From assembly GCA_052148715.1 (NCBI GenBank), contig JBKQHQ010000055.1, positions 27,657-91,656 on the forward strand: DNA of 64,000 nt, read 5' to 3'. Below, in pieces: positions 8,615 through 17,328 of this stretch (position 1 is its first letter; each line of letters starts with the position of its first letter). The notes under the pieces were generated by a model. That model saw nothing but the letters and a program-made list of their open reading frames with translations. It was not told the DNA's origin and ran no database searches. This stretch comes from JBKQHQ01 sp052148715. Its GTDB lineage: Bacteria > Pseudomonadota > Alphaproteobacteria > Rhizobiales > Xanthobacteraceae. The translations under genes were made by a program, and so were the position numbers.

Positions 8615-9883
8615 TCAGTTGCGGCCGCTCTCGAAGGGATAGATCAGAGTTCCGGACTTGTACTCGTCCGGTCCGACGATCACGAGCTTGTCCGTCCCCT
8701 TGAACTGGTCTACGCCGTTTCCGGCCACATGCTGGAACTGAGCCATGAAGACGCGGGGAACGGCCCATTCACCGTCGGCACCGAACTTCACGTCGCCGAT
8801 GAGGGTCTTGAAGGTCGTGTCTCTGATGTAATTTCCGAGCTTGTCGCCATCGAGGCTCTTGGTGGCCTCGACCGCTTGTCCGAGGATTTGCAGATCCGAA
8901 TAGGCCCACGGCGCGATATAGTAGCCGAGCGGATCGACACCCTCGCTGGCGGCGCGCTCCTGGTACTTCTTGAGGAAGTCGATCGCGCCGGGAAATTGCA
9001 GCTTCGGCGCGGGGATCCAATAATTGAAATTCACGAGGCCGTTGAGCTGCGGGCCGAGGAGGGTTTCGATATCCGTGGTCTGCAGGCCCGTCATGCTGCC
9101 GCCGACGAGCATGGCCTTGAGGCCGACCTCGTTGATAGCACGGACGACGCCGACCGTTTGACCGGGCTGGGTTCCGATAACCACCATGTCGGGATTGGTC
9201 GTCTGGACCTGACGGATGATGGTGGAGAAGTCCGTGGTCGTCGGGGGAAACCCCTGATCGAACACAACCTGCAGGCCGTAGGCTTTCGCGTTCGCCCGGA
9301 CGCCCTCGACGACGGAGCGGCCGAAATCCATGTCGGGGGCGATCACCGCCACGGTCTTCGGCTTGGGGTTCATAGTCATGGCCAGCTCGAACATCGGCCT
9401 GGTGTTGGCCGACGAGGGATTTTGCCCGATCGGCGCGATGCCGAAATATTTGTCGTATTTGAAATGCGAATTCGCGGCGAGACCGAATAGTCCCATCAAC
9501 ACCAGGTTCCGCTGCATGGCGATCGGGATCGCTGCGGCGATGATCGGCGTCGCATAGCCGCTGTTGATGAGATCGACCCTGTCGATCTCCAGCAGCTTGG
9601 TATAGATCGCCGGGACCGTCGTCGGATTGCTTTGGTCGTCGTAGTAAACGAGCTGCACTGGACGGCCGAGGAGACCGCCCTTGGCGTTGACGTCCTCGGC
9701 CCATATCTTCATCGCGAGCAGTGCGGATTTTCCGCTGCCGGCAAGGGGCCCGGTTTGCGCCATGCTGAAGCCGATCTTGAGCGGATCGGCGGCCTGCGTC
9801 GGCGCCGCCAGTGGCGCCGCGACGGCGACCGTCGCGATTGCGGCGGACCTGATCAATCGTCGCACCCGAACCGAGTTCATCAT
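8615..9883 (-). CDS. branched-chain-type ABC importer periplasmic binding protein
   Basis: A 422-residue type I periplasmic binding protein. The signal peptide (residues 1-30) ends APTQA-AD and is followed by LKIGFSMAQTGPLAGSGK, the ligand-loop opening of the LivJ/Peripla_BP_6 family. The start at 9883 (second of two tandem ATG codons is possible) has AGGAG just upstream. It heads the SBP-livH-livM operon and is divergent from the tetR gene with a 204-base shared region. The ligand is not readable; the neighbouring FAH/cupin/ligase genes suggest an aromatic or organic acid rather than leucine. Confidence 0.88.
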   Translation of the reverse strand: MMNSVRVRRLIRSAAIATVAVAAPLAAPTQAADPLKIGFSMAQTGPLAGSGKSALLAMKIWAEDVNAKGGLLGRPVQLVYYDDQSNPTTVPAIYTKLLEIDRVDLINSGYATPIIAAAIPIAMQRNLVLMGLFGLAANSHFKYDKYFGIAPIGQNPSSANTRPMFELAMTMNPKPKTVAVIAPDMDFGRSVVEGVRANAKAYGLQVVFDQGFPPTTTDFSTIIRQVQTTNPDMVVIGTQPGQTVGVVRAINEVGLKAMLVGGSMTGLQTTDIETLLGPQLNGLVNFNYWIPAPKLQFPGAIDFLKKYQERAASEGVDPLGYYIAPWAYSDLQILGQAVEATKSLDGDKLGNYIRDTTFKTLIGDVKFGADGEWAVPRVFMAQFQHVAGNGVDQFKGTDKLVIVGPDEYKSGTLIYPFESGRN

Positions 9884-9993
9884 CTTTTCCTCCCGTGACC
9901 CCGTCGTTTTGGGGATTCTCGTATGGACCGCCAGTCGCGACGTGAACATGCGCCGGTCACGTTCGCGCCCGAACGCCTTTCAGTGCGTTGACG

Positions 9994-10009
9994 AATGGTC
10001 GTTACCATT
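9994..10009. promoter_or_regulatory. candidate TetR operator palindrome
   Basis: AATGGT-CGTT-ACCATT, a perfect 6-base inverted repeat with a 4-base centre, placed between the divergent importer and tetR genes and 30 bases upstream of the tetR -35 box. Position and symmetry suit an operator of the divergent regulator; this is inference. Confidence 0.5.
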
Positions 10010-10038
10010 TTTGTCAATGATAGACCGCGCTCCGGACG

Positions 10039-10067
10039 TTGACAACAGAATTTATCAGTCGTCTAAT
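10039..10067 (+). promoter_or_regulatory. sigma-70-type promoter of the tetR gene
   Basis: TTGACA (10039-10044), 17-base spacer, TCTAAT (10062-10067). Transcription would begin about 14 bases before the ATG at 10088, leaving room for the AGGAG ribosome-binding site. Confidence 0.65.
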
Positions 10068-10087
10068 AAAAATCAGGAGATAAGGTC

Positions 10088-10822
10088 ATGCCCGCGCCTG
10101 CGACGAAAATGACCAAGAAGAGCGACCGCACTAAGGATCGCATCCTCGGGGCGGCGGAGCGGCTGTTCTCCGAGCACGGCTATGACGGCGTTTCGATGCG
10201 CCAGATCGGCGCTGCCGCAAAGGCGCAAATAGCCTTGATCAGCTATTACTTCGGTACCAAGGAACGGCTATATCGCGCGGTGTTCAAACGTCGGCTCGAT
10301 CCGGTGTCGCGCCAGCGGTTGGATGCGCTGCATCAAGTGCTGACGCGCACGGCGCCGCCTGCGACGATCGAAGACGTTCTCGATGCGCTGGCGCGACCGT
10401 GGGTGGAGCTGCGCGACAGTCCCGAGGGGCGCAATTACACGCGGCTGATCGCGCGCGAGGTCAACGACCCGCGCGAACGGCATCGCGGCATCGTCGAAGA
10501 GATGCTCGACCCGATCGCGCGCGAGTTCATCGCCGCCATGGAACGAGTTCTGCCCGACCATTCGCTAGCCGATGTCCACTGGGCCTATCACTTCTTCATA
10601 GGTGCCCTACTGCTGGTCATGGTCAACCCTGAGCGCACGCGGCGACTGTCGGGCAGCTTTTTCGATCTCGACGGACGCAAGGACGTGGTCGGCGAGATCG
10701 TTCGTTTTGTCGCGCGCGCCCTGCAAGGCAGCGAGCCGAAAAAGAAGACGGGTCGCCACAAGACGTTACATAACCAAAAAGGGAGGCTGTCTCATGAAGC
10801 TCGTAACGTTCGCAGCGCCTAA
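10088..10822 (+). CDS. TetR/AcrR family transcriptional regulator
   Basis: A 244-residue regulator. Residues ~13-60 form the TetR helix-turn-helix: DRILGAAERLFSEHGYDGVS, then MRQIGAAAKAQIALISYYFG with TKERLYRAVF. The C-terminal domain (residues ~85-200) is the ligand-sensing part and resembles the CerR/TetR_C group; the tail after 215 is basic. AGGAG precedes the ATG. Its end overlaps the FAH gene start by 29 bases, so it is co-transcribed with the catabolic genes and probably controls both them and the divergent importer. Confidence 0.88.
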   Translation: MPAPATKMTKKSDRTKDRILGAAERLFSEHGYDGVSMRQIGAAAKAQIALISYYFGTKERLYRAVFKRRLDPVSRQRLDALHQVLTRTAPPATIEDVLDALARPWVELRDSPEGRNYTRLIAREVNDPRERHRGIVEEMLDPIAREFIAAMERVLPDHSLADVHWAYHFFIGALLLVMVNPERTRRLSGSFFDLDGRKDVVGEIVRFVARALQGSEPKKKTGRHKTLHNQKGRLSHEARNVRSA

Positions 10823-11789
10823 CGGCGTTCCCCGCGCCGGTGCCTTCATCGACGGCGAGCGCCGTATCGTCAATCTTCAGGTTGCTTATCACGACCGTTG
10901 GGGGCAGGATTCACCGGTGCTCGCAAGCGTGCTTGCCATCGTCGAGGGCGGACAAGACGCGCTCGACCTCGCTGCCGAAACCGTAAAGGAGGCTATCAAG
11001 GCCTCGCCCAGCGCTATCGTCGATCGCGACAAGGTGAAGCTTTTGGCGCCGATTCCTCGGCCGCCGCAGATGCGCGACTTCCTGTGCTTCGAAAAGCATC
11101 TGCTGCAGGCGTTCAAGCAGGCCCGCATCGTGCGCTCGAAGCAATTTCCCGATCCCGAAGCTGCGCTGCGCGAGATGGAGGAAAATGGAACCTTGTCGAT
11201 TCCCAAAGTCTGGTACGAGCGGCCGCTCTATTATCACCCGAACCGGCTCGATGTGATCGGCACCGATGAAGACGTCGTCTGGCCCCAATATTCCCAGCTG
11301 ATGGATTTCGAGTTGGAATTTGGTTTCTACGTCAGCAAACGCGGCCGCGATATTCCAAAAGAAAAAGCGCACGAGCACGTCTTTGGCTACACGATCTTCA
11401 ATGATTTTTCGGCGCGCGACGAGCAGACGAAGGAAATGCCGGGCCAATTAGGCCCTGGCAAAGGCAAGGATTTCGATTTGGGCAACGCCATGGGGCCTTG
11501 TCTCGTGACGGCCGATGAAATTCCCGACCCCTACCGGTTGACGATGATTGCCAAAGTCAACGGCGAGGAATGGGGACGCGGAAATACCAGCGAAATGCAC
11601 TGGAAATTCGCCGACTGCATCGCCCACGTCTCCCGCTCGGAAACGCTTTATCCAGGCGAGTTCCTTGCATCCGGCACTGTCGGCAACGGCTGTGGTCTTG
11701 AGCAGATGCGATTCCTGCAATCGGGCGACGTCGTCGAGCTCGAAGTCGACGGAATCGGAATCTTGCGAAATCGCGTCATGCGACGCTGA
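10794..11789 (+). CDS. fumarylacetoacetate hydrolase family protein
   Basis: A 331-residue FAH-fold protein with the N-terminal beta domain (1-75) and the C-terminal catalytic domain. Metal-site acids are visible in MDFELEFGFYV (about residue 168), and YTIFNDFSARDEQ plus KGKDFDLGNAMGP are the family's active-site loops. These enzymes hydrolyse a C-C bond in beta-diketo acids at the end of ring-cleavage pathways, or act as decarboxylases/hydratases. The ATG at 10794 has GGGAGG eight bases upstream. It is followed 35 bases on by the cupin gene, suggesting a ring-degradation operon. Confidence 0.87.
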   Translation: MKLVTFAAPNGVPRAGAFIDGERRIVNLQVAYHDRWGQDSPVLASVLAIVEGGQDALDLAAETVKEAIKASPSAIVDRDKVKLLAPIPRPPQMRDFLCFEKHLLQAFKQARIVRSKQFPDPEAALREMEENGTLSIPKVWYERPLYYHPNRLDVIGTDEDVVWPQYSQLMDFELEFGFYVSKRGRDIPKEKAHEHVFGYTIFNDFSARDEQTKEMPGQLGPGKGKDFDLGNAMGPCLVTADEIPDPYRLTMIAKVNGEEWGRGNTSEMHWKFADCIAHVSRSETLYPGEFLASGTVGNGCGLEQMRFLQSGDVVELEVDGIGILRNRVMRR

Positions 11790-11824
11790 AGAGCCGGGTC
11801 ACAAGATCGAAAGGGAGAAACGCC

Positions 11825-12361
11825 GTGGGTCAAAAAATTCGTCGCTTCGTCACCGGTCGCGACGGCAAGGGAAAGGCCGTTGTCACGATCAACGATCTCG
11901 CGCCGAACGCGACGGAGATCAAGGGCTGGCCGGGTCTTTGCGTCACCGAGCTATGGGTGACCAGCGAAATGCCGGTCGACAATGTCGGAAAGACGGACCA
12001 AGCCGCGCGACCCATGCGCCATGATCCGACGCCCAACGGCACGATCTTTCGCGTCGTCGAGATTCCGCCGGAATCGTCCGGCACGCCGATCGATGCCAAC
12101 GCGGCCTTCGAGGCACTGGGGAGCGCCAACAAGCCGACTGCCAAGGATTCGTCAAAACATCCGTCCATGCACAAAACCAACTCGGTCGACTATCTGGTTG
12201 TCATGTCGGGCGAGATGTGGATGGTGATGGAGGAAGGCGAGGTCTTGCTGCGCGCAGGTGACTGCATCATCCAGCGCGGAACCAATCACGCTTGGGTCAA
12301 TAGGAGCGGCCGCCCCTGCCTGCTGGCCGCCGTCCTGATCGACGCCAAGCCGGCGCCTTGA
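11825..12361 (+). CDS. cupin domain protein
   Basis: A 178-residue single-cupin protein from the GTG at 11825 (GGGAG eight bases upstream). The first ~85 residues are an extension; the cupin barrel occupies ~110-170 with HPSMHKTNSVDYLVVMSG as motif 1 and GDCIIQRGTNHAW as motif 2. Only some of the usual metal-binding His/Glu are present. Such proteins commonly sit beside FAH-family hydrolases. It may be an isomerase, dioxygenase or binding protein. Its TGA overlaps the TTG that opens the next reading frame. Confidence 0.82.
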   Translation: MGQKIRRFVTGRDGKGKAVVTINDLAPNATEIKGWPGLCVTELWVTSEMPVDNVGKTDQAARPMRHDPTPNGTIFRVVEIPPESSGTPIDANAAFEALGSANKPTAKDSSKHPSMHKTNSVDYLVVMSGEMWMVMEEGEVLLRAGDCIIQRGTNHAWVNRSGRPCLLAAVLIDAKPAP

Positions 12362-12438
12362 CCGCGCCTCCCCGGGAGCGCAGGGAACGCATCGAAGGGC
12401 GGCCGGCCCCGGCCGCCCGCCCTATCGAAGCCGGTCCC

Positions 12439-13971
12439 ATGAACGTCTTCGGCCTTTTATCGAACGCGAGCCGGCGATGGTCTGGCAAGATTGCGATCCG
12501 ATACGGTGATCGCAAGCGCACCTACGCCGAACTGACGGCCGAGGCCACGGCGTTCGGCGTGGCGTTGCGGCGCGACGGCCTTGGCGAAGGCGACCGCGTC
12601 GTCATTTTCCTGCGCAACGGGCTCGAGTTCGCGGCGGTGCTGTTCGGCTTGATCGGCGCCGGCCTGATCGCCGTGCCGGTCAATGCCAAGCTGCACCCGC
12701 GCGAAGTCGCCTACATCATCGAGAATTGCGGCGCCGAGGTCTTGGTGACGGACGCGGATATGGCGGCGGCGATCGGCGAGGTCGCCGGGAGCGCGCTGCG
12801 CCTGATCGTCGTCGGGGACGCGGGCAGCGAACATTCGTTCGAAAGGGTGGTCAACAACGGCCGCCTTCATCGCAACCTGGCGAGCGAGGTTTCGAGCGAG
12901 CAGCCGGCTTGGCTCTTCTACACGTCCGGAACGACAGGCCGGCCGAAGGGGGCCGTTCTCAGTCATCGCAACATCATCGCCATGGCGGTCAACTGCCTGG
13001 CCGACATCTTTCCGTTTCAGCCGGAGGATCGCGCGCTGCACGTTGCGCCCTTGTCGCATGGCAGCGGCATTTATCTGCTCCCGTCACTGGCGCGCGGTAC
13101 CGAGAACATCATCTTCGACGGCGCCAGATTCGATCCGGATCTCGTTCTCGCCTTCATCGCGCGGGAGCAGATCACGGTTCTTCCCTTCGTCGCGCCGACG
13201 ATGATCGTTCGGCTGCTCGACGGCGCGCAAGGCCACGACCTCTCCTCGCTGCGTTGCATCGTCTATGGCGGCGCGCCGATTCATCTCGAACATCTGCGCG
13301 CGGCCGTGCGTCATTTCGGCCCCATCCTTGTTCAGCTGTACGGCCAAGGCGAGGCCCCGATGACGATCTCCTACCTTTCAGCCGCGGCCCACCTTTCGGA
13401 CGACGATGATCTCCTGCGCTCGGCCGGATTTGTTAGAACCGGCGTGGAGGTGTCGATCCTCGACGCGGAAGGCCGCGCCCTGCCGCACGGCGAGGCCGGC
13501 GAAATTGCCGTGCGCGGCGATGTCGTGATGACGGGGTACTGGCACGACGAGAAGGCCAACGCCGAGGCGTTTCACGAAGGCTGGCTGCGAACCGGCGATA
13601 TCGGCCGCTTCGGCGCCGACGGCCGGCTTTTCCTCCTCGAGCGCAAGCACGATACGATCATCAGCGGCGGATCGAACATCTATCCGCGCGAGGTCGAGGA
13701 GGTGTTGACGAAACACCCGGCCGTCAAGGAGGCCATCGTGTTCGGCGTTCCGGACACCGAATGGGGCGAAAGCGTCGCGGCGGCGATCGTCCCGCGTCCG
13801 GAGGCTAGGCTCTCGGAGCGCGAACTGGTCGACTTCTGTAACGACTACTTGGCGCGATTCAAGCGTCCGAAAGTCGTCCACATTGTCGCCGAATTGCCCA
13901 AGAACGCCTACGGCAAGGTGCTCAGGCGTGAATTGCGCGCCGCGTTCGCCAGGAAAGACACGCCCGTTTAG
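12439..13971 (+). CDS. AMP-dependent acyl/aryl-CoA ligase
   Basis: About 510 residues of the ANL superfamily. The phosphate-binding motif LFYTSGTTGRPKGAVLSHRN, the hinge region TGYWHDEKANAE with LRTGDIG, and the C-terminal catalytic lysine in NAYGKVLRRELR are all intact. It activates a carboxylic acid to its CoA thioester via an acyl-AMP. The ATG at 12439 starts at the normal family N-terminus; a TTG at 12358 would add 27 residues of low-complexity Pro/Arg sequence but overlaps the cupin stop. Last gene of the tetR-FAH-cupin-ligase run. Confidence 0.88.
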   Translation: MNVFGLLSNASRRWSGKIAIRYGDRKRTYAELTAEATAFGVALRRDGLGEGDRVVIFLRNGLEFAAVLFGLIGAGLIAVPVNAKLHPREVAYIIENCGAEVLVTDADMAAAIGEVAGSALRLIVVGDAGSEHSFERVVNNGRLHRNLASEVSSEQPAWLFYTSGTTGRPKGAVLSHRNIIAMAVNCLADIFPFQPEDRALHVAPLSHGSGIYLLPSLARGTENIIFDGARFDPDLVLAFIAREQITVLPFVAPTMIVRLLDGAQGHDLSSLRCIVYGGAPIHLEHLRAAVRHFGPILVQLYGQGEAPMTISYLSAAAHLSDDDDLLRSAGFVRTGVEVSILDAEGRALPHGEAGEIAVRGDVVMTGYWHDEKANAEAFHEGWLRTGDIGRFGADGRLFLLERKHDTIISGGSNIYPREVEEVLTKHPAVKEAIVFGVPDTEWGESVAAAIVPRPEARLSERELVDFCNDYLARFKRPKVVHIVAELPKNAYGKVLRRELRAAFARKDTPV

Positions 13972-14055
13972 CCCAGGATCGATCCGGACCACGGTCGATC
14001 GAGGAATCGCCCCGCGTCCGACGGAATACCCGCATCCGGCTTTCAAGCAAGGGCT

Positions 14056-14874
14056 TCAATCCCAGTCGGGCCCGCTGGCCATGTCGACGATGCGGCCGTC
14101 ATCCCGTGCCAGTTGGGCGATTTGCGCCATCTCCTGCGGCGACAGCTCGAAATCGAAGATGGCCAGGTTCTCCGAAAGCCGTTCGATCTTGCTGGTGCGC
14201 GGGATGACGGCGATCTCCTGCTGCACGAGAAAGCGCAGGCAGACCTGCGCGGCACTCTTGCCGTGTGCCTTGCCGATGCCCGCAAGCACGGGGTCGTTCT
14301 TGGCGCTGCCGCGCGCGATCGGGCTGTAGGCGATGACAGCCATGCCGTGTCGCCTGGTCGCGGCAATGATCGTCGACTGATCCAGGAAGGGATGCACCTC
14401 GATCTGGTTGCAGACGAGCGGCTCGGTCGCCAGCCGGTTCGCCTCGTCGAGCAGCGACACGGTAAAGTTCGAGACCCCGATGTGGCGCGCGATGCCGGCG
14501 CGCTTGACCTTGCAAAGCGCGCCCACGGTCTCGGCCAGCGGGATCTGCGGGCTCGGCCAGTGCAGCAGCAGCAGATCAACGTCAGTAAGCCGCAGCTGGA
14601 CCAGCCGTTCCTTGGCACTGCGTTCGAGATCGTGCGGCGCGAAATGCGAGGGCCAGATCTTGGTGACCATGAACACCTCGTCCCGTTTCACGCCGGATGC
14701 GCGCAGGCCCTCCCCGACCTCGCGTTCGTTTGCATACATCTCCGCGGTGTCGACATGGCGATAGCCGAGCCGCAACGCCTGCTCGACGACGCGCGAGCAG
14801 GTGCGCCCGCGCACCTCCCAGGTGCCAATTCCGATCGCCGGAATATGCGCGCCGTTCGCCTCGATCAGCTGCAT
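14056..14874 (-). CDS. aldo/keto reductase
   Basis: A 272-residue (alpha/beta)8 NAD(P)H-dependent reductase, the short form typical of bacterial 2,5-diketogluconate reductase relatives. The catalytic tetrad is visible: Asp and Tyr in HVDTAEMYANE, Lys in MVTKIWPSH, His in LLLLHWPSP. The cofactor loop VIPRTSKIERLSENL is present. The substrate is unknown. A truncated copy of the same gene type lies immediately upstream. Confidence 0.88.
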   Translation of the reverse strand: MQLIEANGAHIPAIGIGTWEVRGRTCSRVVEQALRLGYRHVDTAEMYANEREVGEGLRASGVKRDEVFMVTKIWPSHFAPHDLERSAKERLVQLRLTDVDLLLLHWPSPQIPLAETVGALCKVKRAGIARHIGVSNFTVSLLDEANRLATEPLVCNQIEVHPFLDQSTIIAATRRHGMAVIAYSPIARGSAKNDPVLAGIGKAHGKSAAQVCLRFLVQQEIAVIPRTSKIERLSENLAIFDFELSPQEMAQIAQLARDDGRIVDMASGPDWD

Positions 14875-14918
14875 GGCAGGCCACGCCGGAAGTTTTGAGC
14901 CCCTGTCCCGACCCTATT

Positions 14919-15053
14919 ACCCGTATCTAAATACCCAAAACCAGCTCCTAGCGCCTGCGCGACGGTCTCGGCGCAAGTCGCCTCCTTCAGCGTCATCGTG
15001 CCAAGACCGATCGCCGGAATGTGGGCGCCGTTGGCTGCAACGAACTGCATCAT
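14919..15053 (-). pseudogene. truncated aldo/keto reductase fragment
   Basis: From the ATG at 15053 the frame reads MMQFVAANGAHIPAIGLGTM and continues through an AKR-like helix to YLDTG, matching the first ~45 residues of the intact neighbour (MQLIEANGAHIPAIGIGTW). After the DTG of the catalytic loop the similarity ends, and all later strands and the Lys and His are missing. This is the remnant of a tandem paralogue that lost about 80 percent of its length. Confidence 0.75.
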
Positions 15054-15296
15054 GGTCTCCGAATGAATGAGCAGGTTCCTCTTGACGACCGGACATACCA
15101 TCTCAGAACCTATATTGACGATTCAAGCCGAAATCGTGCCGGGCCAAACACCCCAGACACAAACCTCACCGCGGGCCTGACCCGCTCATCCGTCTTTTTC
15201 GCAAGTAGGTGGGTCGGTCCCTAGATTTTAGTCCTGGGAGGTCGGATTCCCGGGTCCCTTCGGGCCAGAGGACAGCCTCCAGACGCGCAAGAGTGC

Positions 15297-15656
15297 CTAG
15301 CTATCGTCGGCGAGCGCCGCGAAGGCGAGCTCCGGCGCCTTGTCGATGATCTTCAGCAGCGCCCGCGCCGGACCGCGCGGCGAGCGTTTACCTTGCTCCC
15401 AATTGCGCACGGTCTCGATCGGCACGCCGATGCGGGCCGCGAATTCGGCCTGGGTCAGCTTCGTGCGCCCGCGCAGCGTGCGCGAATAGTGGGCAATGTC
15501 GGCCGCCGGGTCGCGCGCGCGGCCGTTCCGGCCCGGCCCTGGCGATTTGGCTTGGACCGCGACGCCCTGCGGATCGCCCGACACCGGCAGCGCACGTTCG
15601 CTACCATCGGCGAGGATCTCGACGATCCGCCCATCCGCCTTCCGCCGCACGCGCAT
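15297..15656 (-). CDS. XRE-type helix-turn-helix protein, antitoxin-like
   Basis: A 119-residue protein from the ATG at 15656. The first half (MRVRRKADGRIVEILADGSE) is a small beta-rich region; the C-terminal half has LTQAEFAARIGVPIETVRNW followed by EQGKRSP, the classic XRE recognition helix with the W-E-Q-G-K/R-x-x-P ending of HigA/NadS-like antitoxins. No toxin frame is seen on either side, so it is an orphan regulator or the survivor of a toxin-antitoxin pair. An ATG at 15683 is an alternative start. Confidence 0.75.
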   Translation of the reverse strand: MRVRRKADGRIVEILADGSERALPVSGDPQGVAVQAKSPGPGRNGRARDPAADIAHYSRTLRGRTKLTQAEFAARIGVPIETVRNWEQGKRSPRGPARALLKIIDKAPELAFAALADDS

Positions 15657-15874
15657 AACTTGTGCCCTCGTCCCCGCTGCCATTGAGCAGCTGATTCGGT
15701 AAGGCATCGGTTAATGCGGTTGCGCTGGCGTCTTCCGGGCGGGTTAGGCTGCACGTCGGCATTCGCCTGACAGGCGCCGGCCCCGCCATGCTCGGCCATG
15801 GCATCGAGCAGGCTGGTCGCGTGAGCGCGATGCGGCCGCCACGTCGAGCTGTAGCGGAACGACTATTCGCGAAA

Positions 15875-17047
15875 TTACGCGGTCTTCTCGAACAGTTCCC
15901 GCCCGATCAGCATGCGACGGATTTCGCTGGTGCCGGCCCCGATCTCGTACAGCTTGGCGTCGCGTAAGAGGCGGCCGGTCGGATAGTCCTGGATGTAGCC
16001 GTTGCCGCCGAGGCATTGGATCGCTTCGAGCGCCATCCAGGTCGCGCGCTCGGCCGCGTAGAGGATGGCGCCGGCGGCGTCCTCGCGGGTGGTCGCGCCG
16101 CGGTCGCAGGCTTTCGCTACCGCATACACGTAAGCCTTGGCGGCGTTCATGCTCACATACATGTCGGCGAGCTTGGCCTGCATCAGCTGGAAACGGCCGA
16201 TCGGCTGACCGAACTGCGAGCGTTCGTGCAGGTAGGGAATGACCACGTCGAAACAGGCTTGCATGATGCCGAGCGGTCCGGCCGCGAGCACCGCGCGCTC
16301 GTAATCGAGCCCCGACATCAGGATCTTGACGCCGTTGCCGACGGCGCCGAGCAGATTCTCCGCCGGCACCTCGCAATCCTGCAGCACGATCTCGCTGGTG
16401 TCGGAGCCGCGCATGCCGAGCTTGTCGAGCTTTTGTGCGGTGGAGAAGCCCTTGAATCCGCGCTCCACGAGGAAGGCCGAAATGCCCCGCGACCCGGCCG
16501 CCGGATCGGTCTTGGCGTAGATCACCAACGTGTCGGCTTCCGGAGCGTTGGTGATCCACATCTTGGTGCCGTTGAGGACGTAGCGGTCGCCCTGCTTGAT
16601 CGCCTGGGTGCGCATCGACACCACGTCGGACCCCGCGCCGGCCTCGGACATCGCCAGCGCCCCGACATGCTCGCCGGAGATCAGCTTTGGCAGATAGCGG
16701 CGCTTCTGCTCATCGCTGCCGTTGCGTCTGATCTGATTGACGCAGAGGTTCGAGTGCGCGCCATAGGAGAGGCCGATGGCCGCCGATGCCCGCGAAACCT
16801 CCTCCATGGCGACGCAGTGCTCGAGATAGCCGAAGCCCGCGCCGCCCCACTCCTCCTCGACCGTAATGCCGAGGAGCCCGAGCTCCCCGAGCTGCGGCCA
16901 CAGGTCGCGCGGAAATAGATTCGAGCGATCGATCTCTTCGGCGCGCGGCGCGATCTTGTCCTGGGCAAAGCGAGAGACGCTGTCGCGTAAGGCGTCGACA
17001 TCGGCGCCGAGGCCGAAATCGAAACCAGCCCATGCGTTCGGGATCAT
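15875..17047 (-). CDS. ivd: isovaleryl-CoA dehydrogenase
   Basis: A 390-residue acyl-CoA dehydrogenase that oxidises isovaleryl-CoA to 3-methylcrotonyl-CoA in leucine breakdown, passing electrons to ETF. The FAD/acyl-CoA motifs LAMSEAGAGSDVVSM and YVLNGTKMWITNA are present. The catalytic Glu lies in GLDYERAVLAAGPLGIMQAC, the position specific to isovaleryl-CoA dehydrogenases rather than the C-terminal Glu of other members. The ATG at 17047 follows a strong GAGGAGGG. The 3-methylcrotonyl-CoA carboxylase genes expected beside it are not here. Confidence 0.92.
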   Translation of the reverse strand: MIPNAWAGFDFGLGADVDALRDSVSRFAQDKIAPRAEEIDRSNLFPRDLWPQLGELGLLGITVEEEWGGAGFGYLEHCVAMEEVSRASAAIGLSYGAHSNLCVNQIRRNGSDEQKRRYLPKLISGEHVGALAMSEAGAGSDVVSMRTQAIKQGDRYVLNGTKMWITNAPEADTLVIYAKTDPAAGSRGISAFLVERGFKGFSTAQKLDKLGMRGSDTSEIVLQDCEVPAENLLGAVGNGVKILMSGLDYERAVLAAGPLGIMQACFDVVIPYLHERSQFGQPIGRFQLMQAKLADMYVSMNAAKAYVYAVAKACDRGATTREDAAGAILYAAERATWMALEAIQCLGGNGYIQDYPTGRLLRDAKLYEIGAGTSEIRRMLIGRELFEKTA

Positions 17048-17328
17048 CGGGCCCTCCTCTGCCGCGGTCGCCGGCACTCGCCGGACGCGGTTCTGTCGAG
17101 CCCCGTTATAGAGGTGGCCGCTCGCCGTGTCAGCGGTGTCGAAATCCGCTCACGTTCAGCGTGGGAGAGCTCGCTATCCCCCAGGTCAGCCGTCAGGCCG
17201 GTCGCGTTCACGCAGCGGCGCCCGCGCCGTGTCGACTGGTTCGAATCCAAATTGGGAAGACCGCCACAGGCGATCTGCGCGAGGGCGCAGTCTCCAAGGT
17301 CAACCTGGAAAAATTCCTCAACTAAAAC

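Noticed and set aside
15657..15874. Search for a toxin partner of the HTH protein
   Set aside because: No RelE/HigB-like frame was found on either strand in the adjacent gaps.
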